The notes under the pieces were generated by a model that saw only the letters and a program-made list of their open reading frames with translations, was not told where the DNA came from and made no database searches. Of a DNA stretch of 64,000 bases, positions 1-15,083 are shown piece after piece (the stretch's first letter is position 1; each line of letters begins with the position of its first letter). Both the position numbers and the translations under genes were made by a program. Origin of the DNA: Ephydatia muelleri (taxonomy: Eukaryota > Porifera > Demospongiae > Spongillida > Spongillidae). The DNA lies in contig JABACO010000012.1 in assembly GCA_013339895.1 (NCBI GenBank), positions 1,219,023 to 1,283,022 of the forward strand, read 5' to 3'.

Positions 1-433
1 TCAAGACAGACGTCATACAGAGTGTCCATGAATGAACAGTGCTAGGTGAGTCAAGACAGACATCATACAGGTGTCCATGAATGAACAGGCCAGGTGAGTC
101 AAGACAGACATCATACAGGTGTCCATGAATGAACAGTGCTAGGTGAGTCAAGACAGACGTCATACAGAGTGTCCATGAAATGAACAGTGCTAGGTGAGTC
201 AAGACAGATATCATACAGGTGTCCATGAATGAACAGTGCTAGGTGAGTCAAGACAGACGTCATACAGGTGTCCATGAATGAACAGTGCTAGGTGAGTCAA
301 GACAGACATCATACAGGTGTCCATGAATGAACAGTGCCAGGTGAGTCAAGACAGACATCATACAGGTGTCCATGAATGAACAGTGCTAGGTGAGTCAAGA
401 CAGACATCATACAGGTGTCCATGAATGAACAGG
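1..433. repeat. Minisatellite, about 49-50-bp unit, about 9 copies
   Basis: A unit beginning TCAAGACAGACATCATACAG and ending with GTGCTAGGTGAG repeats head to tail from the first base to about 433. Copies differ by single substitutions (ACGT or ACAT) and 1-2-base indels. The array is cut by the left window edge, so its true length is unknown. No coding potential is seen. Confidence 0.95.
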
Positions 434-2026
434 ACAGTGGTCATAGCTTTATATTGAAATCAGTTAGTTAAGCAAATAGTATAGGTGCAAACATCTTTAG
501 ATCGACGGTTGTGTACCTAAATTCAAAATTAAAATTATCAAGGCCCTCTGTACGTACAGCTGTAATTATCAATATGAATAATTAATAAGCATCACGTTAA
601 AGTTAATAGCATAATTTGACGCAAATTACAATAACGGCTCAATTTAATTTCTGCAAGATATTTAAACCAAGACAAAACACCTCAAGTGGAGAGCGTTCAT
701 GACTGATCTCTAGGTTTTTTTTTTCATACACAAGGTCAGTTACAATAGTTTTTTTTTGTGAATTTAAAATAAATAAAAAGAAAAATTCTTCCAGTATACA
801 TATGCTGCTATGCATGAGCAATCTATAAAATAGAGTAGAGAGGTGCTCCATCATCCATCCCAAGTCCACTCCTCCACTTCACTCGTGAGCCCCTTACGTA
901 TTACACTCTTTGTGTGCATCGACTACGCTTGTATGCCTCTAAGAAGGCTTGTACATGCATACTACCCAACTTTCAATCCACCATTATTGTGTACTGTGTG
1001 AGTGCGTGTGACACACAAATACACACACGCATATACAATGACATGTAGACGAACGCAAGCTTTCAATCCGCCCTTTGTGACACGCACTGACGCACATACA
1101 CAAGCATACACTTATATATATATACGCACACGCACCCACACATTGACAAGGCTTTTGGAGAGGGGCGTTCGGATAATGGATTAGCTATTCCATTTAATGA
1201 CCGTATGGGGGGATTGATGACACATTAGTTATCAACGTAGTTAGCTTTGATATCCAGGGAAATTTATTAATTGTCCTGGGTGCAGTGATTTATTGTGGTG
1301 TTCATCCATCCCCCTGTACAATCATCATATGTAATAGCCTAATGCATTTGTGTTCGAAAAAAAAAAATGGGACGAACAAAGTCACCAAAGTCGGATTCTA
1401 AGATTCCATTGCTTTTGTCCATATATAGAATGACATCATCCGTTTTTCTAAAATAAAAGCTATTAATAATATACAGCACTTGATAATAACTAACTAGTCC
1501 AAGGCGATACATCGAAGAAAGTGATACCATTTGATCTATGTCAAAAAAAAAGGTGGATGTTTATTGTAACGAACAGACAGTTTTTGTAGTGCATGCATAA
1601 TGTTGATATCGCTGTGATATGAGCACATGCACTGTGCAGTAAAATAGAAAATTACATAAAGGCCCTTTCAATTGTCCTTTGAATGAAGGTTAACCGGTGA
1701 TAGGGTGCTACACATGCGCAGTTGTGCAGTCAAACCTCATGGTAGCACATCAAAGAAAAAGCCTCTACTTCCCTGGTCCTGTCTGTAAGTTTGCTATTTA
1801 TTAATTTTTATCTTCTTACTCCAGACTCAGTCTGTGACACTCTGATGCCTGGGGGAATGAGGTCCACAGGCTCCCCACACAATTTATCTCCCAAGCTCGA
1901 TATACTTGCCACTCCCTCCTCCCCATCAGATAAAACTATTAATAGGTGAGACAGAGAACAGGCTGTGGCTAACACACATTAAGTTTTAAGTGTATAACTA
2001 CAGGGCTAGGGAAAGCAATTAGTATA
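434..2026. other. Gene-free stretch
   Basis: AT-rich DNA with short CA/TG-rich patches near 1000-1140 and several short A or T runs. Open frames are under 80 codons, have no recognisable domain and no paired splice sites. I see no gene or RNA here. Confidence 0.6.
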
Positions 2027-2260
2027 TGGGATCATTTCCGCGAAAAGAGACCTCCGCTAACGCAAGTTTTTTTTCAAGATTTCAAATTATTTGATATTTT
2101 AGAAGTTTGAAATGTCCGCTGCACATTGCTTCTTACGCACTGAGAATCGGAGTATCTGTCATGGAGTTGTAAGGCGCTGAATTATATAATTAGCCAGACA
2201 TTGTAACGCAAGCGTACGTACTGAGTATGCGTTAGGTCCCTTTTTGCAGAAACGATCCCA
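2027..2260. mobile_element. Small non-autonomous inverted-repeat element (MITE-like)
   Basis: The ends form imperfect terminal inverted repeats. The left end reads TGGGATCATTTCCGCGAAAA and the right end is close to its reverse complement, ending GAAACGATCCCA; similarity continues inward through GACCTCCGCTAACGC and GCGTTAGGTCC. The element is about 234 bp with no coding capacity. A fragment of the same right end (AAGGTCCCTTTTAGCAGAAA) recurs near 51147-51172, so the family is dispersed. Its superfamily is not determined. Confidence 0.7.
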
Positions 2261-4030
2261 TTTATCAGTGGCATCCATCATGGCCGGTACAGGTCCGTTG
2301 AAATGGGCCAGGTTTTCGGGTCATGACCTGACCACATTTCACCAGCCTGATTGCAATACAGTATGAAAAGGTGTATTATTTATTAGTTATCACATCGGCT
2401 TATACTTTTATTTGCTTTTTCATTTAATCATTATCTGGCTTGGTATGTACATAGTCAACTCATGGTTGTAGCAAATCAACCACAATTCTCAGTTACCAGA
2501 TAGCAAAAGGCCTCATGAACCAGCCAAATTCAACTTGAATATTAAGGACAAAACTTTAGTGGTACAAAATAAAAATTGACATTGACAATTTGTGCTTTTC
2601 CTATCATCCTGACCCAAATAATGCCTCTCATGATTGCAGGAAATATGTAAATTAGCTTTAGGGTAAGGGCAGGGGACTGGTTGTCTCTCTCCCTCCAACC
2701 CTCCCCCTCCTCTCTGCTGGCCTGACCACTCTTCAATTGCTTCCAATGGGCCTGGGGTGGCCTTGCCGCAGTATTAAACCTTGCCTCCGAATGAGCAGTT
2801 TGCCATATGCAGCCACATCTAGTGGTATGGTGTGACGCATGGTACATTATGTTACATTCACCCCCCCCCCCCCCCCCCCCCCAACATTCACACATGTATT
2901 GCTGATATTAATAAATTAATAATTTCTCTGAAGTCCACTTTCTGTACCAGATGCATAGATTATATAGTCTACAATCCAGATCCCATGAATACCAGACCTC
3001 CTGCAGGTCTCATAGCTATGGCAATCAGAGCAATCTCTCTTCTACAGAGGATATCATTGGATATGGCAACAAGTCATGTAAGTGTACACCTTGTGTGTGC
3101 CTATGCATGTGTGTATGTGCAGGAATAAACACCTCCTTAGTTTATTTAGCTTGCTCACTGTGCTGTGCTATGTATACTTTATCAGTTTTCTCCCTAGACT
3201 TATGGGAAGGCAAGGTACTATGTATTAGGCCAAGCCTGGCAATGGACATACATTGGTATACATACGTTGGTGCATACGATTAAGGGGGGGGGGGGAGAGA
3301 CAAAATTGTAGGCATGCAGCTATACATACATAGAGCCATGTGGATGTGTGTGTGGTAGAGATTTGCAGATCTTATACTTGTAGGCTTTTCTAAGAGTGAC
3401 TGCATGCTGTGACCTTTTGCTGAGCTGGTTACATGTACACATATCATCAGTTGCTTTCCAACCACTGGCGTTTTAAGATTATGAAATGCGGTATGTACAG
3501 CACTTTGGTCATTATGCAGGCTGTCCAGTGAATGATTGGCAGTGCATTGTGAGCTTGAGTACAAAGTACAGGTGGCTAGTTAATCTCCTCCCCCTTGTCC
3601 TGTAAAACAGGTTTCGTCACTCACTACAATCATCTGTGTAACGGGTTTGTTGAGTTCTGCCATCATGCCCACCTTGGAGTGAGGGTAGAGTCGGGCAGCT
3701 GTCTTACACCTGACCTAACCCATACCTGGCCAGCGGATGTACAGTACTTGTCCTCAATTGGGAGAGAGGAAAACCTGCTGCCTCTGACATCACGGTGACC
3801 TCTCCCTTAATCCCTTCAATCCTAACAGCAGCAAGCCTGTCTGAAGGGGCTGCAGCAGAGGAGACCAGAAAACATACAATCAATGACCCAAAGTGTTTGG
3901 AGTTGGGATGGGTGTAACAGCATGCCCAAACTATCTTTATATGTACATTTGTGCATTTGCAAATGTATGTGTATATACAGAGCACCATGCACTAATTAGC
4001 CAAGCTTGAAAGTGAGGCAGCAACCTCTCC

Positions 4031-4032
<2 letters not shown>
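2261..4032. other. Gene-free stretch with homopolymer tracts
   Basis: Contains a poly-C tract near 2862-2882 and a poly-G tract near 3283-3294. Overlapping short frames on both strands show low-complexity or random composition and no domain. No gene is called. Confidence 0.55.
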
Positions 4033-7050
<3,018 letters not shown>

Positions 7051-7400
7051 CACGGGGAGTGGATGGTGGGAAGAGTGAGAGGTGGGGAGTGAAGGATGGG
7101 AGGGGAGTGGATGGTGGGAAGAGCGAGAGGTGGGGAGTGAAGGGTGGGAGGGGAGTGGAGGGTGGGAGGGAGTAGAAGGTGGGAGGGAGTGGAGGGTGGG
7201 AGGGAGTGGAGGGTGGGAGGGAGTGAAGGGTGGGAGGGGATTGGAGGGTGGGAGGGAGGGGAGTGGAGGGTGGGAGGGAGGGAGTAAGGTGTGGGGGGAG
7301 GGAGTGGAGGGTGGCAGGGGAGTGAAGGGTGGGAGGGAGTGGAGGGTGGTAGGGGAGTGGAAGATGGGAGGGAGTGGAGGGTGGGAGGGGAGTGGAGGGA
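7051..7400. repeat. Purine-rich minisatellite (GGGAGTGGAGGGTG type)
   Basis: Irregular tandem copies of a G/A-rich unit built from GGGAGGGAGTGGAGGGTG with length variants. Frames across it give Gly/Glu/Trp-rich plus-strand or Pro/Ser/Leu-rich minus-strand peptides, which reflect composition and not coding. Its strong strand asymmetry could allow unusual DNA structure. Confidence 0.9.
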
Positions 7401-8341
7401 CAGTTTCCAAGTGCTTCTTAGCCAGTAGCAAGCACTGGAGGTGCACCAAGGGGAGGCTGTGCAGAGGTCAGGCAAGGTAAACATGAACTATTGGTGCCAT
7501 TAAATAGTACCATAGAATGCATGCCAATATGCATACATTTTATTGTTGCATATCTGTAAAGGTTGGCAAGATTGTGCATGACACGGGTGGCAATGTGAGC
7601 TGCAAGCTTGTACAAATGGACTGCTTGCATGTCAAATTTGTCGTGTTAAATGCTTTAATTGAAATTTCTACAGCGTCCCTATTATATTTATACACAAGAT
7701 TGATCCATGAACAAACGTACAAACAGTTTACACGCATTGTAATCTGGCAGCCTTGTGGAGGTGGTTGGAAGTGACCTTCTTCACTATGTCTACATTACGC
7801 TTAGCTCATCGTTTCGGTGAGTGCGCACTACCTGGGGCTGTGTCTGTGGACTGGCTTGTGCATATTGTGCGCACCAGAACATCTTTCACTCGCTATGCAT
7901 CATCTGCAATCGACGTAAAATAAAGTGCGAGTGTATAGATCCCTTTACTCTTTACGCTGGTTACACCTACACAGTGTGCATTTAAGGACACACGTGCGCA
8001 TGCTGCTGGCATAATACACATGCACATTCACAACACATATATGTACGCACACATATGTACGTTGTAGATGTGTTTGGCTTCTCGCCGCGAGTCGGCTACC
8101 AACAAAGACAACGCGATGAAAAATGGCTTATTACTATATGTAGTACTGAGTACACACGAGAGGTGTATAACTGTCGACATTATCAAGAGTGTACACATTA
8201 CTCTCCGTCTAGAATTAAAGTCCACTAATATTGCACCATGATGCTCTATAATTAGGAATAATTATATTTGCGAACTTTGGAGTGGTGGTGAGTTGGGCTG
8301 TTAGAGGGAGATATAAGTTATATCGCACCGTGACTCTCGCG

Positions 8342-8343
<2 letters not shown>

Positions 8344-8437
<94 letters not shown>
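8344..8437. repeat. (GT)n microsatellite
   Basis: About 75 bp of pure GT followed by CGTG variants. The surrounding 7.4-9.3 kb, including a poly-G run near 9149-9162, holds no supported gene. Confidence 0.97.
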
Positions 8438-9859
8438 TGTGCGCGTGTGCGTGAGTGTTGTGTGGATGTGGCTTTTAAATAGCTAGAGAGTCTAGACCTA
8501 CTTTTTCGATAGTGTTATTTTCATGGCTAATACATTTGCCACTCAACACATAATGTGGCAATTGAATATAATTTGTGTTGGCCATAGCTATGTGTTGACA
8601 TTTATTGTTTGCCACCCGCGTATTGGACGTGTAATTTACATACTTTATTCCATGAGCAGTGTACGCTATTATCGCATCGTTTCTCGGAGTTTCTCTAAAA
8701 TCGTGCTCCATACAAAACGAAATAGCGGTTTTATTAGTGTAGGCTGCTAAAACATACTCCTTGAATGGTCGGTAGACATTCAGGTTCATAAATCAACGTT
8801 TTTATCATGTGACATATCCCACCACTACCGGGTTCACGCTCACTTTCTAGTCAGAATAAGAGCTTCAACCTTGCTTTGTTACATACAAATTGTAGCTGCA
8901 GCATTGCATGTCAAAAATGGAATATGAGAAACTGCTTATATTTAGGACAGCTTTGCCAAACATGCGTACAGAGAACACAGATCAATTGCGTTAAGGTCTC
9001 TGCTCTTTTATTGGCAGATGGACGTTGCGACAAATGTCTGTGGAGTACGATCAGGTTAGGCTGGCTGCCACTGCTATATGTAATGCTGCTTTTTTGTATG
9101 TGTAGGAGCCATACGCACTTGTGTCTCACCGAACATGTTGCTGTGAGGGGGGGGGGGGGGGGCTTGTACGCGGTACTATACGGTATAAAGTCAAGTGCAT
9201 GAAGAGCAACACCACCACTCGTCTTCGGAAGGAAGCATGAGTAGATCAGCACATTTAAATGGTACCATCTTTGACATGTGCCACATTGCATCATATCCCT
9301 GTAGGTATCTGGCATCATACAGGTGCAGAACACTTCTATTGTTACCGTAAAAGCTCGAATACAAACCGCGGTTAGTAATAAAGACATAATCGGTACCCGC
9401 GCGTTAATTTTTTATTGTGTAATAATAATAAAACGTGTTTTATCTTCGTAACGCAACATGCAAATGAAGAATCCTTTGTAGCATGAGTTACTCTATCATC
9501 TACGAACGTTAACATAAAATGTATACCTTTATCTCTGCGTTCTTCCTGCTGTCATTCGTGGCATCGAGTTCATAACCCGCTGATTTCTTGTTCGGCCAAC
9601 GATTACTGAAAAGTGAGTGATGGATTTTTGGTACAAAGCTTTCTTGTGAAATAACTGCGTTCTTGGAGCACTGATTTTCGCGCCGGATGCTGTAATTAAC
9701 ATTAAATAATCTTTGTCACTAACCATCTGTGAAATCACGGTACGGGTCCGCATGCAGCAGTCTGAGATTTGTGTGAGGTTGTTTTTCTGCTCTTAGTATA
9801 ATATTGGTCAATTTAGTCCTGTGTACAAGGTACATGCACACTACAATTAGCTGTGTAAA

Positions 9860-10951
9860 CTAGACAAACTTTTCAAATGGGATTGGACTCCCCCCAAAAC
9901 GTAATTTAATCAGTTTCAATGTCACAGTCACTAAATCATCAAATGCACCGTCTGAGTCTACATCATGCTGGTCTTCCTCCTCTGTCACGCGTACTGTACT
10001 TACATCAGTATGGTGTAGTTGGTGGATTGCAGTATATGCATCACTTGCCACCCCAGAGTCTCTCAGGCAATGAATAGCATCTGGGTTTGAAGTGGTAATG
10101 CCACAAGCGGCAAAAGATCTACGAATCACTTCTGCTGAGATGCTCTTCCAAGATGCTACAACCCATTGTACCATGAGTACTTTAGGAGGTGCCCTGCATG
10201 CGGGTGTCACTGACCTGTCATCCCATGCCAACCAACTATCGTAGTGTAGCCTATAGGTGCTCTTAAAGGGTGCATTCCACGATACGTCGGCAGGTTGCAA
10301 GATTTTAGTACAGCCACCAGGAACAATGACCGACACACTGTTGGACTCCAAGACAGCATCTTCAACTGGGTCTGTTGTATGGCACCAATAGGAATCCCAT
10401 ATAAGAATTCTTTGCTCCTGTGTTGTACCCCACACCTTCCATCCATTGCAGTGTCAGCTCCTCATTCATCCAGCCATTGGATGATAGTTTCACAATAGCT
10501 TCGGTAATACCTTTGAGCTCGTTAGGGAAGCGTTTACCCTTAAAAACAATTAAAGGTTTAAGCCTGCATCCATTTGCCATAGCTGCAAGGCAAACTGTTA
10601 TATGCTGCTTCTCGTGCCCTGTTGTCAACAACGGTACTGAATTTGTGCCTTTTACAGCTACGGTGGTAGCACCAGGCATGTCATACCAAATTGCCGTCTC
10701 ATCCATGTTACCGATGAAGCATGGTGCAATATTGTTCAACTTCATGCAGGTTTTGCACTGGCTTATAAAGCTGATTGCTTTCTCAGTAAGATCTGATGTT
10801 ATCAATTCAATTCCTCTTTTTGGCGTCTCCAATCGCATACTTGCCTCTCATCAATGTGCAGCTCCTTAGCAATCGCGCGATTGCTTTCACTGTTGGGTCA
10901 TTGTGCAACTTGCAGTGTGAAATTAATATCGTAACACTTTCGTTTGGACAT
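9860..10951 (-). pseudogene. pogo-like DDE (DDE_1) transposase, decayed
   Basis: Read on the minus strand from ATG at 10951. The N-terminus starts MSKRKCYDINFTLQVAQ and, after a frame break near 10900, continues NRAIAKELHIDERQVCDWRR, a helix-turn-helix of the psq/pogo type. The next frame (to about 10420) has the first catalytic Asp in GNMDETAIWYDMPG and a conserved KGKRFPNELKG region. A second frameshift near 10430 leads into IWDSYWCH (second Asp) and ILQPADVSWNAPFKSTYR (third-Asp region). The order HTH, D, D, D fits a pogo/Tigger-type transposase that would cut and reinsert the surrounding element. With at least two frame disruptions the protein is unlikely to be made intact. The assignment rests on motif recognition only. 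Confidence 0.85.
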
Positions 10952-11209
10952 TTTTTATTTACTCAGAACGATATCACTGGTTAGCGTAAAGCCTTTTACT
11001 GTGTAGTTGACACATGAGATGCACATATGCAATGCTGTCTAAATCGGTATATAGCCTATAATATTAGTATCCAAAAGTACAGTATTTGGGCATGCATATC
11101 AATCTCCATGCATTTAATTGCAATCATAACATCATTGCATGGCATGTATACATGTATTATACAATTGTATTTCTTAATTTAAGAAGTTGCACTACTCTAA
11201 TGATCACCT

Positions 11210-11576
11210 TTAGCTTTCTGCTAAAATGGTACACACAAGGAACCTCCAATCCATTTCCACACGTGATTTACTTTGGCGACTTCTCATGGGACATGACCAA
11301 CTGTTACTGAACCATCTTTGTATGCACACTGCATGCCTGTCATGTACATTGCCTCGTTCTATAGACAGCAAGTATCTCTCCAACAATCGGGTGCCACACC
11401 GCCTTGTAAATATGATGGCCGCGAATAACGCTGTCGAAGTCAGCCGTAGACATAAAGCACATAAATGACTTGCAAGGCCTTCTCCCGTTGAGCAAGCACC
11501 CATTCTGCAATTTGTGCTTCTTCATCCACGTACTTGACTTATCTTCCTCCACCGCTAAGTCTTCGACGCTTCCCAT
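11210..11576 (-). pseudogene. HIRAN-like domain fragment inside the transposon
   Basis: A minus-strand frame starting at 11576 includes SVIRGHHIYKAVWHPIVGE. After a shift, the overlapping frame continues SIERGNVHDRHAVCIQ. Together they resemble a HIRAN domain (RG-h-VY---W-P--GE ... N-hDrhAV), known from HLTF/Rad5-type proteins and from standalone transposon-associated proteins in invertebrates. It sits between the transposase and the right terminal inverted repeat, in the same orientation, so it may be a second element gene or a captured host exon. The frame is broken near 11400. Both the family call and the passenger role are tentative. Confidence 0.55.
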
Positions 11577-11952
11577 TTGAACGCTTTTTAGAACAAGAAA
11601 TGAGCGGGTTGTGAACTCAATGCCACGAATGACAGCAGGAAGAACGCAGAGATAAAGGTATACATTTAAATAAAATATGTTAACGTTCGTAGATGATAGA
11701 GTAACTCATGTTACAAAGGATTCTTCATTTGCATGTTGCGTTACGAAGATAAAACATGTTTTATTACACAGTCAAAATTAATGCGCGGGTACCGATTATG
11801 TCTTTATTACTAACCGCGGTTTGTATTCGAGCTTTTACGGTACTTCAAAAATAACTCCCACTCTTTTTCTTGCTTTCTTATTAACAGTAGGGAATGATGT
11901 TAGTTTTCTTGCTTTGAAACACTCCAGAAGATGGCTATTCATCTTACTTTGA

Positions 11953-12815
11953 TTAAATGTCTACACATTGGCCAAGTGCTGCAGGTAACACAAAGGCAAT
12001 CGCAAATACACTGCAGTCATTGCTACCATATTGCCTTTGGACTTGGGAATATGCACAGCTAAGTAAGCTTTTTTTCTTTTTTTTATTGCTTTCCTCAGTC
12101 ATTGTTCTGTATACTTGACATAACTGATGAGTTCGAGTAGATGACAAATGGTCATTGTACTTACGACAATCATGCACAATAACTTTACCATCTAGGCTAG
12201 AAGATGTTACCCAATGTGAGTCAGAAACAAGATGTATTGGATTAGCTCCGCCTTTAGTAGGAATGAATCCGTCAATCTGCACCAATAATGCACTTTGCCA
12301 TTCATCAATATGTGAAAATTGACGCTTTAGAATTTCTTGTGGAAGGGACATGTGCTGATCTGTAATCCAGTCTCCAGTTTCAAAGATTTTTCTCATCTCT
12401 GCAGAAAAACAGACTCCACACTTGTTCTGTTGAGGGAAAAATATATTGTCATGCAATCCTATTGAAAGAAATTTACTTGATCACATGCACAAAACTAATA
12501 TTTCATTTTTTGCTCACCCTTGTAACACGAGCTCCAGCACTCACTGGTACTATATCATTCTGTGGTGCATATCAGACTCATCACAAATGATACTGGAGGC
12601 AGATGAATCTTCAATATCACTTTGTAAAGAGGTTTTAATACCACACATGACTTCGTGCTCAGCTCCTTTGGTCTTCAGATCATTACTGATTTTACCCTCT
12701 TTATTGTCCACAAATTGATCCACAGTGGCAATGATTACTACACATTCAATGTTGCTTCGTACACTACTGCAGCGTTTTGTGTTGCATCTTCCTGACTTGC
12801 ATTTGCACCTGTTCG
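11953..12815 (-). pseudogene. Ulp1/C48-like cysteine protease fragment with Cys-rich motif, decayed
   Basis: The best-preserved part is a minus-strand frame 12456-11953. It contains DWITDQHMSLPQEILKRQF, a His in VSDSHWVTSSSL, an Asp in KVIVHDCRKY and a Gln/Cys pair in QRQYGSNDCSVFAIAF. The order His, Asp, Gln, Cys is that of the Ulp1/SENP (C48) catalytic core. Upstream on the same strand (about 12746-12812) is a Cys-rich stretch, RCKCKSGRCNTKRCSS, then an acidic Ser-rich linker that reaches stops. Similar Cys-rich plus Ulp1 arrangements are known in integrase/transposon-derived genes of invertebrates. A donor-like AAG|GTGAGC and an acceptor-like CCTCAACAG lie between the parts. Stops and frame changes argue for a relic next to the pogo element. 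Confidence 0.65.
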
Positions 12816-12869
12816 GTAAAACTACAAGGAGCCTTCAACTTTGCTGCTTCTCTTAAGGATATTAACTGG

Positions 12870-15002
12870 CATTGTTCTCGAGCCCTCTACTGCAAACTCA
12901 AGCTCTCAATTTTGTCCTCTACTCTTTGTATTATTCCTTGAGTAGTCAGCTAGTGGATAGGTCAGGTGAAAGCCACTTGCCCTTGTCGCAATGGAATTGG
13001 ATCACCTCATCTATATTTATGAGGCATGATGATAAGTGCTTTTCCCACTCTCTTCCGTGCACCATTTCATATTGTTTGGAGGTTAGATGGGTAAAGAATG
13101 ACAAAAGAGGTCAGGTGAGGTAAGGACCTAAATTCAGAGCTGCAAAATCTTGCCAAGAGAGGATCATCATAATTAATTTAGTATTGTGCATTGCAATAAT
13201 AAAAACGAACATGTAACATGATATTTAATTGGTTTAAGTAAACCTTGGCAAAGATCATTGGCAGTTCTGTAAGGGATAATGGTCTTGAATTTGTTTTGGA
13301 GCCACTGTAAGGGGTTTCCAATTCGGGTACACAGAGGTCCTGCAACCGATGGTTTGAATGGGTCTATAACACTCTATTGGTATTTTTGAGGATTCCGTTT
13401 ATTTATTAAAGTACTTGATTCATCAGCTCTACTTAAAAATATTTAGCGGCTTACATGCCAGACGTCTCCAATGTGGAAGCAAGAAAGCAAGTGCTGTGTA
13501 TGTTCATTGATGAGGTATCACCAAGGAATGCTCAGATCAAGGTTTCTGAGTAGTCTTTGATGAGATCACCACTCCCACTTTCAGCGATTAACACAATGGC
13601 ATCATGATGTTTTAAATGACGGAATTTTCAACCTCCGAGTTTGAGGCGGCGATTCTTTTAGCTTCAAAACAATTGGCAACACTACAGCTGCAACTTCATT
13701 TCTGGGATGCAGCTATTCCACAATCTACCTGCTGCCAATTCTGGGTCTTTGGATTCAACTTTTAAAGAAATGGCTAACAGAACATTACACCCTCCTATAG
13801 GAACCCAAATTGTCACCGCATTCAAAATTGGGCTTAATAAGAAGGTTTATGCTTCTTCAGTTACACTGATTTTCAGTGCAATCCATTGTGTAACAGTGAA
13901 TAAAACAGCTTGCTGACAGTAGATACAGTAAATGAAAAGCTGTGCAGCCACATGACAGCTCGTGGGACTAACATGTTGTATAAGTAGTAGTCTGTAATTA
14001 TATTTTGAATACCCTAGCCATGATTTTAAAGTCAACATTGTGAAGACAATTTATGTCCAGCTATGAATATACTTGGGCATTCATGACAAATTTGATGTAC
14101 TGTAAAAGGGCAATTTTTCGTTGACGAATAATTGCAAGTTATAAAATTTTCGAATTGAATTTTGTTTTTGTGGGTACATGAAACCCACCAAAATTTTGTG
14201 TACCCATGTGAAATTAAAAGCAGTGAATTTTCAAACCGGTCAAGTGTTATCAACTTGCGTTAAAAACGGCAGTGGAGGTACATTTGAGATGTTGTTTGCA
14301 GCTGTCACATTTACAAATGCACCTGGGACAGATTTGTTGGAGAGTTTCCAGGGACGAAAAGGACACATTTCAGTTCAATGAAGTGTGCAGATTTACACTT
14401 GCTGTGGAATGAAAATGAGATACAGAATTAGCGTTAAAGCTAAATGTGCAGTAGGCTATAGTCTCTGAAGCTGTTTTGAAAAGCACTTCTTGTCTATCAG
14501 CAAATCTTTTCCTTTTGTAAGAGCCACTTTTTCCCCCTCTTAACATTTCTCCATCACAGTGTTGGCTAGCCTTGTAGCCTGTCCAAAGACTCAATTTATT
14601 TTGCTATGCACAAAGTAGTTGAGGATCGATATATGCTTGTGTGTACAAACACAACAGTCTAATTTTCCACACCGATTTAAGTTTCTGTTACCTACCATTG
14701 TTTGTGTTTTATATTTTTGTGGTCTGTTTCACACACGAAAATGTGAAGCCAACGGAAATTGTTGTATTATAGTACTAAGCATTTGTAAACATTTCCCTCA
14801 TCACACATGGCTTCAACCTACCACTGCTTGTAAGGTGCAACAGAACTCTCTTGTACAAACCTACAAGCCATTGTACAACCTAGAATCACACTAACATGAG
14901 ATGCATGCAAATTTCAACAGACCAGTTTACAGGCATTGTACACAAGCACACAAAGTCTGCCGTGTCTTGGCATTATTTGCTATGGAAATGGCAGAAAAAT
15001 GA
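12870..15002. other. Stretch upstream of the 1328-codon gene, no clear gene
   Basis: AT-rich DNA with short frames of 60-90 codons (for example 13707-13916 and 14178-14381, plus strand). None has a domain I recognise. A short inverted repeat (GTGGGTACATG ... TGTGTACCCA) lies near 14170-14205. Promoter and 5' exon(s) of the downstream gene would be expected here, but I cannot place them. Confidence 0.4.
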
Positions 15003-15083
15003 CTTATAATTGCATTCTATTTTCTTAGATCATTTAGAGACTTTGTTGTTGGCGGATCTGAAGCTGTCAGTGCAACAAGTGGA

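Larger units (their letters stand above)
9343..11842 (-). mobile_element. pogo/Tc1-like DNA transposon with long terminal inverted repeats
   Basis: The two ends are inverted copies of each other over about 255 bp (9345-9600 and 11588-11840), with only scattered substitutions and small indels. The outermost bases are CCGTAAAAGCTCGAATACAA, flanked on both sides by TA (9343-9344 and 11841-11842), the target duplication expected for the Tc1/mariner/pogo superfamily. The element is about 2.5 kb. On the minus strand it carries a broken DDE transposase (9860-10951) and a separate HIRAN-like fragment (11210-11576). Frameshifts in both suggest this copy is dead. The long inverted repeats are unusual, since pogo-type elements normally have short ones. 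Confidence 0.9.

Noticed and set aside
7082..7480. Gly/Glu/Trp-rich plus-strand frame and Pro/Ser-rich minus-strand frame
   Set aside because: Both are translations of the purine-rich minisatellite.
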